Shown: positions 12,013 to 25,655, numbered from the stretch's first letter. The stretch: DNA of 64,000 bases from Pseudopithomyces maydicus (GCA_026873275.1 JANTUC010000002.1:1116001-1180000); one strand, 5' to 3'. The notes: a model not told the origin generated them from the sequence alone. Translations and numbers: made by a program.

Positions 12013-15000
12013 CTATATCTCGAGCGGTGCAATTTGATCAACAGAGTACAACCATCCGCCGTTGCTCTCTTCGGCTTCCAGCCACTCATATGGCCATACC
12101 ACAAGATGGCCCTGTACCAATTCTAGTAGCTTCTTCGCGTCTTCTTTTTCAAGCAACTGATCTGCATCGCTGGCATGGAATGCTCTTGTACTACTCTTTG
12201 TCGTTGCCCGGCGGCGCTGACGTTTGCTCCCCATCGAATTGCCTTGCTGACGGGCAGGCATGCCATCGCGCTGAGGTTCCGAGATCGTCACGGTGCGCAT
12301 GCGACCGTGGTTGCCATTTGCGGTTGCAAAATCGTTTATGGCAGTTCCACTCTCTGGCTCAGGAGGCGGCGGCGGGAACGTGAAAGTCTGAGTCGGTGGG
12401 CTAGGGTTCATGGGAGAAACCACAGCAGCGTCATCTGTGGTACTGGTGCGCATGGAAAGTTTCTCGTTCATCTCGCCGTTGGCATGAGTGTCTACACGAA
12501 GTGATTCGTGCTGTCGCTTCTCCTGGTCTTGTGCCCACTCCTCAACTTTGCCAAGCTGATTGCTATCATCGCGGGAGTCACGTGTCATCTTTTCATGCAG
12601 CCTTTCACCCAGTGACTCGGCCGCTTTCATAGTATTGCCAGATGCAGTTGCCAGTTTTTCTGCAGCATTAACGATGGGAGCAACACCAGGTGGTCCTGTC
12701 GAATTACCCTTACCCGGAGACTCTTGCTGTTTGCGAGTGGAAGATTTGCCTGCACCTTGCGACTGGCTGAAGCGCTCGGAGAAGGCGGCGTACTCTTTGT
12801 ACTCTTTCCATGTTTTGACTTCATTGTCTGGCATGCACCGGAATACTTGCCGAAACAATTTTGTATTGTTCTCCGCCGCAGCGTGCCAGATGTCGAGATA
12901 AAATGCATCGTTCAATGGATCTCGCATGCAGTCATCTGTGACAATAGGCCGTCTCATCTCCGCCAATAGGGGATTGATGATTGATGCCGACTCGTAGCTA
13001 AACGTGCGCTGCAACGGCGGACCTCCGATATCGGTGTCATCTAGTAGAGGCAACGAGGGCAATTGACTGAGTTGCGGGAGCCCTAGCTGGTAAGTGTTCA
13101 TGCGTGGCAGCTTCGGAGGTGGAAGTCCGGCATAACCTTCAGGAATGCTGCTATGTCCAGTTGCTCTGCTAGTAGCGGTATTGCTACGGCCTCGTCTTGT
13201 CGAGCTCTTTTTCGGTGTCTGTCCAGCACCCTCAGGTGCTACATCACTGATCAGAACCTCTTCTCCTTTCTCATTGATGTATGAATCACGAGCGCGCGAG
13301 ATGCTGGGGTGCCTATTCTCAATATCGCGCATGTGATCTTGACCTTCTCCGCGAACATCTTTCTGGTGTGCTGGATTGTTGGATACTCTAGAATCCGACG
13401 AAGGTTTCTTGTTGGGCTTCAAGTGCGGGTTGTTCTCCTGCTCCCAATCGATGTCATGATTGAAACTGTGCAATCTTTCAGCACGATTAATCAGATCGTC
13501 CTCCATACGATGCTTATTCTCCGCCAACTTCTGCTCGGTTTCGCGGTCCCGTGTTGGAGACGAAGGCGCAGAGGACTCGGTGTTGAAGCCGGTACTATCG
13601 GCTTCGGACCGGCGGCTCTCCCACTCTTCGGCAAAGATGTGATCGACGTCGATTCCCAGATGCTCACGCATGAGGCGCATGCGAAGCGTATGAGGGAATT
13701 TGCCAACCTTGTAGGGTTCGCCAGCCATGTAAGAATCGAGGACTTCAGTGTCTCGCACAATGGCTGCAACTTCGGAGTCTCGAGAACCAAGCATGGAGCG
13801 TTCGTTGATGTTTGCAGATCCAATGATGGCGACACGATCATCCACAACCATGCACTTTGCGTGGATATATAGCTGCTCAGTGACGAGAGACTTTTGCGGA
13901 CCGATCTCGCCCCAAGCTCTAAGTGCATAGAATTGAATATAGTCTTCAGGTTCGATACCAACTGCGCGAAGCCGGCCGAAAATGGACGATTCTCCGCGGC
14001 ATATGCTGCGATACTGGCATGTCATAATCAGACGAACGCTGCTACCTTCCTGCTGATCGACGGTGTTCTGGAAACCTGGCATGAGTGGGATGACTAGGCA
14101 TGCCCTCCAATCCTCCTCGTTCTTGTGCGCGCGCTTGATGCGATCAACGAGGGCATCGCTGATTTTGTTCTCGATTCGTGTGCCCAAGACCTCACAGCTG
14201 CTGATGTAGAATTGATTCTCAATGTAGACAAAGTGTTCTGAAGTCGAGATCATCTGCACATAAGCATTCATGATACTGTGCTCAGTCTTAGCAGGTGTGC
14301 CTAGTGACCAGGATGTGGCAGAACGCAAGATCTGGACTTCGCAGGTCCCGTCTAGACCCAGAGCCTTGATATCAGCAGGATCGAAATCCGGCGGTGGAAG
14401 CAGGAAAGGTGTTGGACGCGAAGGTTTCCGTTGCCGCAACAGGTAGTTCCATCGTTGAACAAAGTGACGGGTCAGATCTCGCGCAGGCTGACCGACAATT
14501 TGCATACCAATGTCGTGCCATGGCATTCGTGGAACCTTGCTTCGATCGTACATCTCCTCGTAGGGCTTGTCCAGATTGAAGAAGTCTTGAACACGAGGGT
14601 TGGAATAGTCTTTTCCAGGCCAGAGCTGGCAGTGGTCGGCATCCTTGGGATTGTCATCCAGCTCGAACCCGGTCAATTTGTCGTCAGTAACCACATGCTG
14701 AGGGGTGTCCCATCTACCAAAACATAGATCAACACCACCACAAAATGCGATGGTATGGTCGACAACGCAAATCTTTTCGTGGTGCGCCCAGAAGAAAGTG
14801 TTTTGCCTAATTTGATTTGGCGATCGCTGAACAAAGATGTTAGGATGGAGATCCAGTAAAGAGTATTTCGAGTATTCAGAATCAATAGGAATGGCTGTGT
14901 TGATGTTCCGGTACATGATAACGAAAACCTTGACGCCTTCTTGTGCCTTTCGTTGCAAGAGGCGATCCAATCTCCATTTCTGACTGATAGCAGGCGGGCG

Positions 15001-17704
15001 CCGCATGTACAACTCGGGGCTCAACCACCAATCGTGGATATAGATAACGTCCTTGGCCATACTAATTGCCCGAGATACATTCCACATGTAGTCGCGACCG
15101 TCGACAAGCCATTGCGCATATATCCCTTTCCGCACGGGTGCAAAACTCTGGAAGCGATGGGGGTTGTTCCATTCAGTGTTGGATGCCATGAATCTGATGG
15201 AATCCTCGAACTGCTTCAACTGCCGATCGTTCCTGGCCAGCAATTTCATTTTGCGTTCCGAGTTTCTCAATCGCAAAATGTAATGACCGGTTGCTTGCGC
15301 CTTTGTTTTACTAGCAATGTCTCTGGCCTTTTTGTCGCGTTTATCGTCAATGTCGAAGTCCGAATCCACGAGAAACACATCATAGACGTTCATTTCTTCT
15401 GGTGAGTCAACGCATACGACGTAACTATGCCTGACAAGGAACCATTTGGGGGTGTGTCGCTGTATGAAAGGTCCAGGTGCCCACTTCTTCCTAGCATCAA
15501 TGCCTTTAGACGATTGGATAGTCATCAGTCCTTCCTTTCCATGATATCCGCCTTCAGCTGCCAAACGTACGCCGAGAGCCGATAGTTCCAAAAACTTGCA
15601 CAGGCGGTTGCTCTCTGGACGGAAGATCAAATAGGTAATGAGCTCTTTCAAGTACCTTTCCAACTTCTTTCGCTGCCTCACCTGATAGGCATGTTGTTTA
15701 TTGTGCAAAGGTACACCAACAGCTCCCGCAAAACTGCCTTGTCTGGCTGCCAGCTGGCCAATGAAACTACCACCGTGATCGGGACTGCCAACACTAGATT
15801 TCCGACGCCCCATACCCAGGGAGGACTTCAACCGGCTGGGTTTCCCGGGACGATCAGTCTCATTTCCTTCTGCCTCTTCCTCTTCTTCCTTCTCCTCCTC
15901 CTCCTCCTCTCCTTCATCGAGCAAGGAGCCCAATCCTCGCCAACCACGCAAGTAGGGGATCGCCCCGCGAGGGAAGCGGGGAGTTTGGGGGTCGAGTCTT
16001 CATCGGCCACGCTTTCCTCGGACTTTTCCTTGCCTTTGGCGCTGAGATCCTTCTTCGCGTCCTTCTTCTTCGCGTCTCGGTTCAGGAAAGAATTCTGCTT
16101 CTCTTGGATCTTGAATTTCAAATGCAGGTTGGCAAAGTCTCTAACGGATCGCTTGATCACCCACTTCATACGGGTCAGACCGCTCCCATATTCCAGCTCG
16201 ATCCTGAGATTGATATGACGGTCTTCCTCCTTTGCTTCCTTTCCATCCTTTGATTCCAACCGTTCCGAATCGGTAATGGCGACCTTCAGCTGCTCCAGCA
16301 AGATGGGTACGCGTTTCCGGTCGTGCTCGTCACGCTGAAACATGCTCGCGAGGAACAGAGCAGCGGGGGCACCTGCCAACAGCTCGGCCATGAGCTCTGC
16401 CGACTTGGCTTGGTCGACCTGACGGTCTGCGGCCTTTTTACTCGTGGCGAAGACGCGCAGACTGTTCTTGATCTGCTTCCATTTCTGCGCGCTGAGGCTC
16501 GAAGTGCGCTCGCTCCGCAGTCGCCAGGGTGACGGCTGGGGTCCCTCATTGCTGCTCCCACCGAAGGCGGTCAGTCTACGCAGGTGGCTCGGGCGCCTTT
16601 CGCCTTCTTCTCCCCCTCGGGGTCATGGCGACGAAGACCACCATACGAGAGCCCTCTTGCGCTGTGCAGGCCCCGTGTCCACGCGTTCTCCTTGGCCAGG
16701 CGGTCCCGGCCTTCGTCTTCGGACACACCCTGCCTGTGTTCGGGGATGTCGCTCATGGTTCCGCGACGCATAAAGTTGGGGCGGTGCACATGGCTGGCGG
16801 TGGGGGTGATGTTGGGCGAGTCACGGTCGCGAGAGGAAAAGTTGGTGTGTCGTGGGGTGGTGGGTGCCGTCTGGGTGCCTTCTGCGCCGTCGTCGAACCA
16901 CCGCCGGCTCTTCCTTCTCGTCCTGGGGATGCGGGAGGGACCTTCGCCGGCGCTTTCCTCGGCGTCTGCGTCGGCTTCGCTGTCGTGGCCATCGAAACGA
17001 AACTCGTCTCGCTCGGATGCCGGCGATAATTGGCCGCGCGGCGAGTGTTCGTTCATGGAGCTGCCCCCCGTGAATGCACTCAGGCTTCGGCCGTGTCCCT
17101 GGAGGCTCATGGGCGCGGCTGCCAGGGCCTTCAGCTTGGTCATGAGCGAGGACCCTTGCCTGTCCCGCTCCTTGCCCTTTCCGTCGACATCCTCGCCCTC
17201 CCAAGACTGCTGCCGCGAATGAGCCGTCGGCTGCTGCTCATCGTTGAAGGTTGTGCTGCGTGCGAATTGCACACTGCGCCGTCCCTTGGGCGCAGCATCC
17301 GAATCATCGCCTTCGCCGGTTCCTCGTCTCGAGATGGGGTAAAACGTGTGGCCGCCGGGGGAGCCGTTGGTCTGACGGACGGGAGACGGGGGCTCCTTTG
17401 CGGTCGAACCGCCGCTCACGAGTTCGTTCGTGGGCCGCTGCTTCAACGACGTGGTGCCGGTGGTGAAGGGAAACTCGTCGGGCTCCTCGGACGAAAAAGG
17501 CTCGCCGGTAGGGGCAGAGTGTGTGATTACAGGCGCGCCGTTACGCTGGTAGGCAGCTGCCTGCTTCATGTTATCCACGGAGACAGGGTTCCGCAACGAA
17601 GAGCCTCGCAAGGGAAAGCGCACGCGGGCGCCATCTGCCGGCTTCTCGAGGGTTGACGGCGTGGCAGCCATCGGCGAGACGCCAGACTCGGGCGTGTCAC
17701 CCAT
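12013..17704 (-). CDS. phospholipase D1 (PX-PH-PLD type), with an apparent one-base frameshift
   Basis: Exon 1 is 17704-16580 and exon 2 is 16535-12013. With one extra base the product is about 1,882 residues, normal for fungal PLD1/Spo14. The enzyme hydrolyses phosphatidylcholine to phosphatidic acid and choline at membranes. Order: a long disordered, phosphosite-rich N-terminus; a PX-like lipid-binding region near residues 420-520 (RDFANLHLKFK); a PH-like region near 715-850 (GPFIQRHTPKWFLVRHS); first HKD motif near 963 (HHEKICVVDH); second near 1270 (HAKCMVVDD, then GSANINERS). The 44-bp intron joins ARATC to PSPWRL. Frame is lost at G5 15987-15991 (C5 on the coding strand). Before it the reading ends ...EESVADED, after it the conserved TPRFPRGAIPYLRG is one frame over. 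No intron with usable ends spans this. Either a sequencing error or a real lesion; both catalytic motifs lie downstream of it. Confidence 0.9.
15860..15912. repeat. GAG/CTC-rich purine tract in the phospholipase D gene
   Basis: An imperfect triplet run encodes a Glu-rich segment between the PX-like and PH-like regions of the phospholipase. Confidence 0.75.
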
Positions 17705-18614
17705 GATGCGTGGGTTACGGTGGGGTGGGAAAGGCTGGACTATTCAAACAGAGGCATCTGCACGTAGAAGACGGTGGGTCAGTTGGTGTACTGTACAGTA
17801 GAGTAGGTATGGTAGGTATGTATGGCAAAGAAGGAGATTCCTTGGTACTCGCGTACATTAAGCAGGTATAGCAGCGGCTTGTTGGGGTTGAAGCGTGCTC
17901 TATGCGGCCACAGGGAGAGGCCCTTTTCTCCAGACAGTCTGCTGCAGACAGCGCTCCTCACTGGACAGGCAGTTGTAGAGAGGTGTTTTCAACGTGAGCG
18001 AGCGACCGACCTCCGTGCAATCTCACCGTCCATGGATCGCGAACCCCTGCAGGCCCGACCCACGCACGGCATGGGCACCATCGTTTCGTTTCCCCGCCCT
18101 AGCTTAGCCCTGCGGTGCGGACTACCGCCGGGAGTGGCACCCCCCAACAGCCCATCGATGCCGCCGTGCTGGGCCGTTGCTGCTCCCCAGCGCCGTGTCT
18201 CCCCGTCGCCATCGCTGCTGCAGCCAGCTCCGTCTAGGTAGTCTGGAGGCTACGTTGCTGCCCGTCCCCCTTCTCAGCCTTCTCAGGGGCCTTATCTAGG
18301 GGGTTATGCACCGAGCAGCTGCCTCTGTGTGGTACGTGTACAAAGCCGAGACAGCGTGCGCGAAAATAGCCGTCATCAGCACAACAGCACAGCAGCACAA
18401 CACCATGGCCTCGAGACACTGGCCGGTAAAAGGAGTCCTGCTGTACACACCTGCATGGCTGTCGTCTCGGCGAAGCTACCTCATCGCAACATCATACCCC
18501 TAGAACGACCGGCTGCGAACCTCGGCCCATGACAAAAACACACCCCACCATCCACCATGTAGTCAAACCCCCTCCCACTCACCGCGAGCAACAGGAACAG
18601 CCACAACAGCAGCA
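17705..18614. other. divergent promoter region
   Basis: Shared upstream region of phospholipase D (minus) and the alpha/beta hydrolase at 18615 (plus). No gene is supported. A CA-rich stretch (gcacaacagcacagcagc) lies near 18375-18400. Confidence 0.6.
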
Positions 18615-19667
18615 ATGGCGGCAACAAACAACCCCCTCGACCCTGCTTCGCCCGACCAGCCCACCATCTCGACCCAAACCCACACCATCGCCGGCATCCT
18701 CACCCACGTCCACGGCCTCAGCGAACTGCCCTCCTCCACCTCCACCGTTGCCTGCCTATGGCTCCTCCACCCGCGCCTCCAGACCGCCCAGAAGATGGCA
18801 CCCATCGCTGCCGCCATCATCTCTGCCTGGAACGCCCGCATCCGCGCAGGCCGCGCCGGTAGCAACCCCACTGGCTTGATCGCCGTGTCGTTCGACCAGC
18901 GCAACCACGGAAGCCGTTTGGTGGACAAGCTACACAACGAGGCATGGAGGCAGGGCAACCCGCGCCATGCCCAGGATATGTTTGGCTGCATCCACGGCAC
19001 GGCGACAGACACCTCCCAGATCATGGATCACCTTTCCTCATACATTCTGCTGGAGAAGGGGGCGCCCGAGATAACGCAGCACTTTGTGCTGGGCATCAGC
19101 TTGGGTGGTCATGCAGCCTGGCATTGCATACTCGCTGAGCCGAGGATCACAGCTGCCGTCGTGGGCATCGGCTGTCCCGACTACACGCGCTTGATGGCCG
19201 ACCGCGCCCGTCTGTCCAAGCTACCGTCGTATGTCGAGACCACACCACCTGGTGTCTCTTTCCTGGGCAGCCCCGACTTCCCAGCTGCTCTCATAGATGC
19301 AGTTGCAAAATACGATCCTGCGGGTCTCGCAAGATACGATCCTTGCCTACTGCAAGAACAGAACCCCGAAGTCAACAAGGCGCGGATGGACACAATGAAG
19401 ACGCTGCTCCGAGACCGGCTACAAGGGAAATCTATATTGAATCTCAGCGGCAGAGATGATAAACTAGTGCCGTATGCGGCTGGTGAGGCCTTCTTGAAGG
19501 TTTTCAAGCAGGCGCTGGACGAGGAGCCTGGCCTGGAGATACAGTTTGAAGATGTACTCTTCGACGGGGTAGGACATGCCTTCCCGCAGGTCATGGTCAA
19601 GAAATCGTCGGAATGGATATGCGGCCTCCTGGCGGGAGAAGATAGAACCATTGCTAGCAAAATTTAG
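18615..19667 (+). CDS. alpha/beta hydrolase, serine esterase-like
   Basis: A single exon of 350 residues. The nucleophile elbow GISLGGH puts the catalytic Ser at residue 162; candidate acid is Asp281 or Asp282 (SGRDDKLVPY) and candidate base His321 (DGVGHAFP). The motif SFDQRNHGSR near residue 93 is the strand-turn seen before the elbow in this fold. There is no signal peptide or membrane span, so it is probably cytosolic. The substrate cannot be told from sequence; carboxylester or small-molecule hydrolysis is the general expectation. The start ATG at 18615 follows a Gln/Pro-rich open stretch that continues upstream in another frame. It is divergent from phospholipase D and convergent with the next gene. 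Confidence 0.88.
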   Translation: MAATNNPLDPASPDQPTISTQTHTIAGILTHVHGLSELPSSTSTVACLWLLHPRLQTAQKMAPIAAAIISAWNARIRAGRAGSNPTGLIAVSFDQRNHGSRLVDKLHNEAWRQGNPRHAQDMFGCIHGTATDTSQIMDHLSSYILLEKGAPEITQHFVLGISLGGHAAWHCILAEPRITAAVVGIGCPDYTRLMADRARLSKLPSYVETTPPGVSFLGSPDFPAALIDAVAKYDPAGLARYDPCLLQEQNPEVNKARMDTMKTLLRDRLQGKSILNLSGRDDKLVPYAAGEAFLKVFKQALDEEPGLEIQFEDVLFDGVGHAFPQVMVKKSSEWICGLLAGEDRTIASKI

Positions 19668-19937
19668 AGTCACGGACAAGCGTCGAGTGCATAGACTATC
19701 ATTCTCATGTCCATATTACGTAGACAGATTAATCATGTCTTCCATGCAACGAACAAACAGACCACAAGACCCTCTCACGGCCCAAGGTGCCGACTGCTCA
19801 TACAGCGCCATGCCATGCCCGGATATAAAACGCCATGAAATTGCACAAGCCGAAGCCTCACCCAGTCTGTAGGCGTTTTTCTCGAACGTCATCCATCCAT
19901 AATCACGAACCCCTCCGCCATCTGCTCTCTTACTCTC

Positions 19938-22900
19938 CTACGGCTTGCTCAGCGCACTCCGCGTCCTCTTCCCCACGTTGTTCTCTGCCTCTTCCTCCTT
20001 GCGCTGGAGCTCCTGCGCTGCTGATGCCTGCCTCGTCTGCCGCTTTGTTTGACCCACGTCTAGCTCTAACGGCTCTGCTGCATGGCTATCTTCCGTAGCC
20101 TTGCGCTTACGCGCTGCCGGTGGCTTGAAGACGACGGACTTGGTCTTTGCAGCGGCTGGATCGGGCGAGGTGTTTGAACCTGTAGATGACGACATCGGCG
20201 TGGCCGCCTGTGCAGGCGTCTTCGATCGAGTCGCTCGGGAAGTTGCTACTGGGGTAGTGGTCGTTGCCGCTGAGGCCTTGCCTGCAGCAGTCTTTGTTGC
20301 CGCTGCTTTGCCTTTTCCCTTTGGTTTTGATGTTGGTGTCATTCTTCCCCCGCATCCACCAGAACCTCTTCTTCTCCCTGTTGTGGGCGGACAGCTTCTT
20401 GTTCGAGACTCATATTAGCACGCTCTTCTTCGAGTTTGACACGCTCGACGTGGACTAGTCGCATCTTCACCTCGCCCCTTGTCTCGCGCCTACCGTAGGT
20501 GGGCTCTGGGGTATGTTGAGAAGAGCGACTGGGAGTGGCAATTGGGATGGGGAAGATTCCCAAATCTCTAGACTTGGTTTCATCCTCACCTTCCTGCAAT
20601 ACTGAATTAGCTGGTTCGATGTGAAAATCAATCAGATAGTACTTACCATTTTTTCCGTAGCTGCACCATCCTCATTGTCACGTAGTGTACCTCCGCGTTG
20701 TCCCTCTTTTGTGACCTGCTTCGTTGGCCTACTGCCTACCTTCTTTGCTGGCTGTTTCTTCGGTGGCGGCGGTACTGGTACCTTCGGTACACTCTTACTG
20801 CTGGATGCAGTAGTTGGGGCCTGGTAGCCAGCAGACTTGGTACGAACTCTCCGTGGAGTACCTTGCTTCTGTTTCTTTTTCACAGGAGCCTCATACTCTG
20901 ATCCCGAAACCTCATCCGGGCTGAATGCCATGGCAGGATCCCTTTTGGTCTTCGACCTTGCTTTAGTCGGTCGTGTCCGTTTCTTGGGTTTCGTTGTTGA
21001 AACCGGCACTATATCTTGGTCGACTTCAGTGTCTTTGGTGACACTAGACATTGGCGAGCTTAAGGTAGAAGACTCGATCACAGTATCGTGTTTTGCTGAG
21101 TCGAGTTGCGCATCCTTCTTGGGCACTGTCGACGGCGCCTGTCCAGCATCATTGAGACTACAGGCCTTTTCAGGAGTCTTCGTGTTGTCAAAACTCTTTG
21201 TGTCACTTCGAGCATCATTGACATCAAACTCTGCAAATGCTTTGTTTCCAAACGGCGAGGGGGGTAAATCGAGATGATGCTCTAACAGAGTTCCAGGCCA
21301 TGGTGGAACCTCGTCCTCGTCCAACTGTTTCGTAGTAGGGGACACTGGATCCGGCTGCGCCGACGAAGTAGAATCAATACCAGCAGCGGCCTCTTCGATT
21401 CCTGCGAGCAAATTTTGTGGTGCTTCTTCCTCTAATAATTCTGCTTTTGATATGGGAGCTGCATTGATTGAGCCTTCCGAGTGTATGCGATGTGAATCTG
21501 CAGCATCAACGATGTCACCAACTAGATGATTCGATTCCAGAGGGCCTGTATCGGGAACGCTATGTTCCTCAGTTTTAGCATCCTCACCCTCAGTTTGATG
21601 CAATCCTGGCGAAGCCTCATTCCACATTCGAGATCCTATCCTGAGCTTGATGGAAGCTTCCCCATTTTCACGCATGGGACTTAGAGGGTTGGCCTCGGTA
21701 GGTGTTGCCTCCTCCGACCCACATACCACGTCAATTTCCTCCTCTTCCAGAGTCTCTGGGGCAGCTTTCGATTTAGCTCTGATATGTAGTGGCAATCGTA
21801 AAGCAACCGGTGAGGGTTTCGCCGATGCTTCAAGTTCAATGGATGGCACACACTCGTGCTGCTTTTCAACCAAAGAATCGTCGTGGTAAACTTCCACATG
21901 CTCATGCTGCTTTTCGACCGCAGAGTTGTCATTGTAATGACCAACTCCCACATTCTCGTGAGGCGATTTCATATGAACGACTTCTGGGACAGACGGAGCT
22001 ACCGGGAGCGACATATCTGCAATCTTAGTGGTACCAAGGTTTTGGTTTTCGGGATCTGTCGGCGACGAAAGCGCTGAGTCTACAGGTGCATGCAGCGTAG
22101 TCTGCTCCAACGTGAGCGTATCTAACTTGTTGTCCGGGTGCGCTTCCTCGCCCATTTGACCAGAAAGACGATCGCTATTGGTATCAACATCCATAATCGG
22201 CTCTGCTGCCGATTCCGTAATGCAGATATTAGGTGGCGCAGGCGCTGAGTGCTCTAGATCTTGATCTTCGGTGGCTGTCAAGGGATTGGGTGGGCGAACC
22301 AGGCTGAGCGTGGTATCGGTAGAGGCATTCCGAAGCGGATCATCCTCTTGAATATCCCTATTATACTCTTGGGTATCTCCAACGTCATCAAACAGCTTGC
22401 CTAAATTGTCTGAAATGCTCTCGTTGGCAACAGGCGAGTTGAGTTGAGCCGGCGGTGGGACAACATCCTTCTTGATTGAGTATCCTTCGCCTTCTGATTG
22501 TTCGAGGTTGCTACCGTGTGCCGCTATATCGCCCAACACGGTAGTCTGCCTATGCTCCGGTGAGGGCGAAACATGCATTTCTTCTGGGTTGCCAACCTAG
22601 GTTATGTTAGCGATATGTCCAAATATTGACGTCGAAAATCGGAATAGTGTAATAGGCTGACTCGTACAACACTAAGAACCACATTTCGAGCCTATCTTAA
22701 GATATATCAGACGATACGTACTTGTACATCCGGTTCTGTACCTCCACTAGCCGTATGCATGTCTTGATTGTTGGGATGCCCATGAATAGTCATGCCAGAA
22801 TCTGACGTAGTGATCTGACCAGAAGGTGAATGCGATACCGAAAGAATTTGTACTTCTGGCGGAACATTGACTTCTGTTCGCGGGCTCTCAATCCAGGGAG

Positions 22901-23597
22901 GACTAGACTTGGGGTATTCAAAAGCCTGGTGGTGTGGTGTCGAAGGCGCCGAGGCCGGCAGCATTAATGTTACATTTTCGTCGGTGGGATTGTACAACGA
23001 AGTTGATACCATAGGCGCGGTATACGGGTCGGAAGACGCATTTGTATTGTGCTTGTTGATGAGCTCGGCGTCGGTTTCGTCTACATCCATTCGAACATCC
23101 GGTGGGACATCTTGAGACATGCTGTCAGGTGGCGAAGCCTCACACTCACTTGCGTGAACAATAGAAATTGAATCTGAACCATTGTCGCTGTCTCGAGGAT
23201 CCCGGCACTGTTTCTCCGACGGGGTTTGATCCCAGTCAAAGGCATTGATAGCATCGAGACCAGCTTCCCAGGTATCGCTCATCAGATCGTTTTGGTACTC
23301 GTAGAAGAAAGGTGGATAGAGACCTCCTTCAATGCCCCCGGTAGGCGAGACCTTTAGCTCGTTGAGCCATGGGTCTTCGCGCAGATGCGGATCGCCGGGG
23401 CGTCTTGGGGATTCGCAGTGGCGGGGCATCACACCCATCGAATCGAACAGTTTACGCTCTGTAGCAGAAATTATAGCTTCAGTACTGTCAGTATCGTCTT
23501 TATCGTTATATGATGTGAAGTAGCCGTCCCCTGTCACAGAGTGAGACCGCCCCTGGGAGCGGACCACCCCAGGGCTCCCGTCGAATGCCAGTGCCAT
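19938..23597 (-). CDS. large acidic, low-complexity nuclear-type protein of unknown function
   Basis: Exons 23597-22722, 22596-20647 and 20593 downward; the introns of 125 and 53 bp are clear. About 1,140-1,160 residues. The first 900 residues are acidic and disordered with no domain I recognise. The C-terminus is basic, with several Lys/Arg clusters (KPKKRTRPTKARSKTKR, KKKQKQGTPRRVR, ARKRKATED) that look like nuclear localisation or AT-hook-like DNA contacts. The first ATG in frame is 23597. Near 20341 two frames overlap head to tail (a stop ending at 20339 and an ATG at 20342). They can be joined by a weak 47-bp intron (20319-20365), or by one extra base in the C5 run 20347-20351 (G5 on the coding strand). 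The second mirrors the lesions in other genes here. If neither applies, the protein ends at 20339. A chromatin or DNA-repair role is a guess. Confidence 0.7.
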
Positions 23598-25655
23598 CTT
23601 CCCGATTCTCCCGATTCTACGGCGGGTGGCGGTATCATATAAATATCTCACGCCGGTTGAAGAACGCGACGTGGGCGTTTGGTTCCAGCCTCAGCCAATA
23701 AAATCGGGCGGTTGGTCGCGCGGTTGACTCGAGGTTGGCGGGTGAGAGAGGACGCGGGTTGAAAGATAATTTCTGTTGTGGGGTGAAGAACGCAACTCAC
23801 CTACTCGCCACTCTGTCCACTGCGTTCCGTTTCACCTACAGAAGCAACCGGATAGCTGTAAACACTTGTTGCCATGGAGAGGTAAGAGCCAAACTAACGC
23901 ATAGACAACAGTAGAGTCATTTGAAAACTACCCTGATTTATCGCCAACAAAGCTTCATCAAGAGGTGATGAATGATTAGAACGAGACGTGATGATAACAC
24001 AGACTAAGTTGGAACCTCAGGACCTCTGCAAATGCCCAGGTTAGGTAGGGTGTGTTCCACGTGACTGGCGTGCGGGTACATGCAGCGACCCCATCATGAT
24101 GAAGGCGCGAAGCCTTAAATAGACACGCGCGCGAACCCCATAACTTTCATTAACCGTATTATATTGCTCAGTACAAGGAAAACATGTGCGCCCAAAGATG
24201 TCCTGATCGCGACAACTTTATAGCTTAGATAGCTCTTCTCGAATTGATAGATGTGAGCTCTCACTTCTTCATATCGGAATAGCGTTGGATATGGCATTCC
24301 CTGTGTCGACGGGTAACGCCAGTACCCTTGCAATCGTAAGTATCCTGATCTATAAGATGTCCATATTTACCTTACTTTTTACCAGCATCTGTCGCGCAAT
24401 AGCAACAAAACAAACTCGCAGGCCAACAGACGATCTAATCAAGGTATCAGCGTCTGTGTGCCAGAATGAGGAGTACACGGGAAAGCGGCACTCTACTTAC
24501 CGCCATGCCAACTGTCACAACGAACCCGACTTGGCGGGAACAAAAATGTTAGTGAATGATTAGATCATATGTGACCGAGGACATGGATAGGCAGATCTTG
24601 TTTCGTCGGTAGAGAACAAAGGGCTTCTCTTCTTGTCGCAAAGTAATCCCTCTTTGTACTCAGTATTCACATTCACGTACTTGTAGGCCCGATAACTTTG
24701 CAGTGGCAGGGATTCTGATCGCTAGATTTCGATTAGTTTCTATGCTGCGCATTTTTGGAGCGGGAGCTTGCGTACGTTCCGCACTGGAAACAGACGATTG
24801 GTACGGGGATACAATCCATTCTCGGCAATGGAGATTCACAGATGGACAATCAATCTTCCTAAGAGCACTCGAAGCACGTTGATATAAGCTGACGACACGA
24901 TCAGCCGGCGTAACGAAAGCCTTGGAAATACTAGAAACCCAATGACGCCAAGTGCTGTGATGACTAACGCACGTGTGACAACTTGATTCGTCACCGTCAC
25001 AACGCGTTCCGTTCGTGTGGATATGTACGCGTATTTACAAACACCGACCACTTAGATTGCCTGCGTCAAACAGCGGCCATCTGGTGCAAGGACTTCTACT
25101 TCATTTTCGTAGTTGTCCGGTCTTGGTCCTCGTACTGATAGTAATGCTCTACCGGAGCTTCCGCTCTGTGAGTGCGTTATCTATGACGTCATAAGATGCG
25201 TTGAGGCACCTTTGCTTGCTGAAGTCAAGTACTTCAACCCTCCGCCTACATTGCATCGCATATCTATGTTCAAGCATGGTAAGAAACACAGTATTATCTT
25301 TTGCATCTTCACGATCATCCACGACATCAATAGCCATGATCGAACAGTTCTGTCTTACGATATTGAATTCTAATCTACGTCTCAGATATTGACAAGATCC
25401 CTAGGCTGTCGCGATTTGCCTTAGGCAAGAATCACGAAATGGCCCAATATACACAAGAAAGATAGTCGAAGAGAGGTATCGAATCTGAAAGTGAAATATT
25501 TAAGGAGATAGATGAAAAAGAAAAAATGGTGGTCGCAAGAAGAACCATTACAATAGTATACTCATCTATAATATATGAGAATCTCATCGAAAACAAATTT
25601 TGACTTTTAAAAAAGATAGATGAGATTCCGAGGAGAAAGAGGATTGAAGGTTCAC
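23598..25655. other. intergenic interval of 2.06 kb
   Basis: AT-rich with no gene I can support and no recognisable transposon remnant. The left end is the upstream region of the nuclear-type protein (tatttatat on the minus strand about 40 bp before its ATG). The right end is the 3' region of the repeat protein. Confidence 0.55.

Noticed and set aside
24285..24563. 93-codon frame on plus
   Set aside because: Composition is like its AT-rich surroundings and no motif or partner exon is seen.
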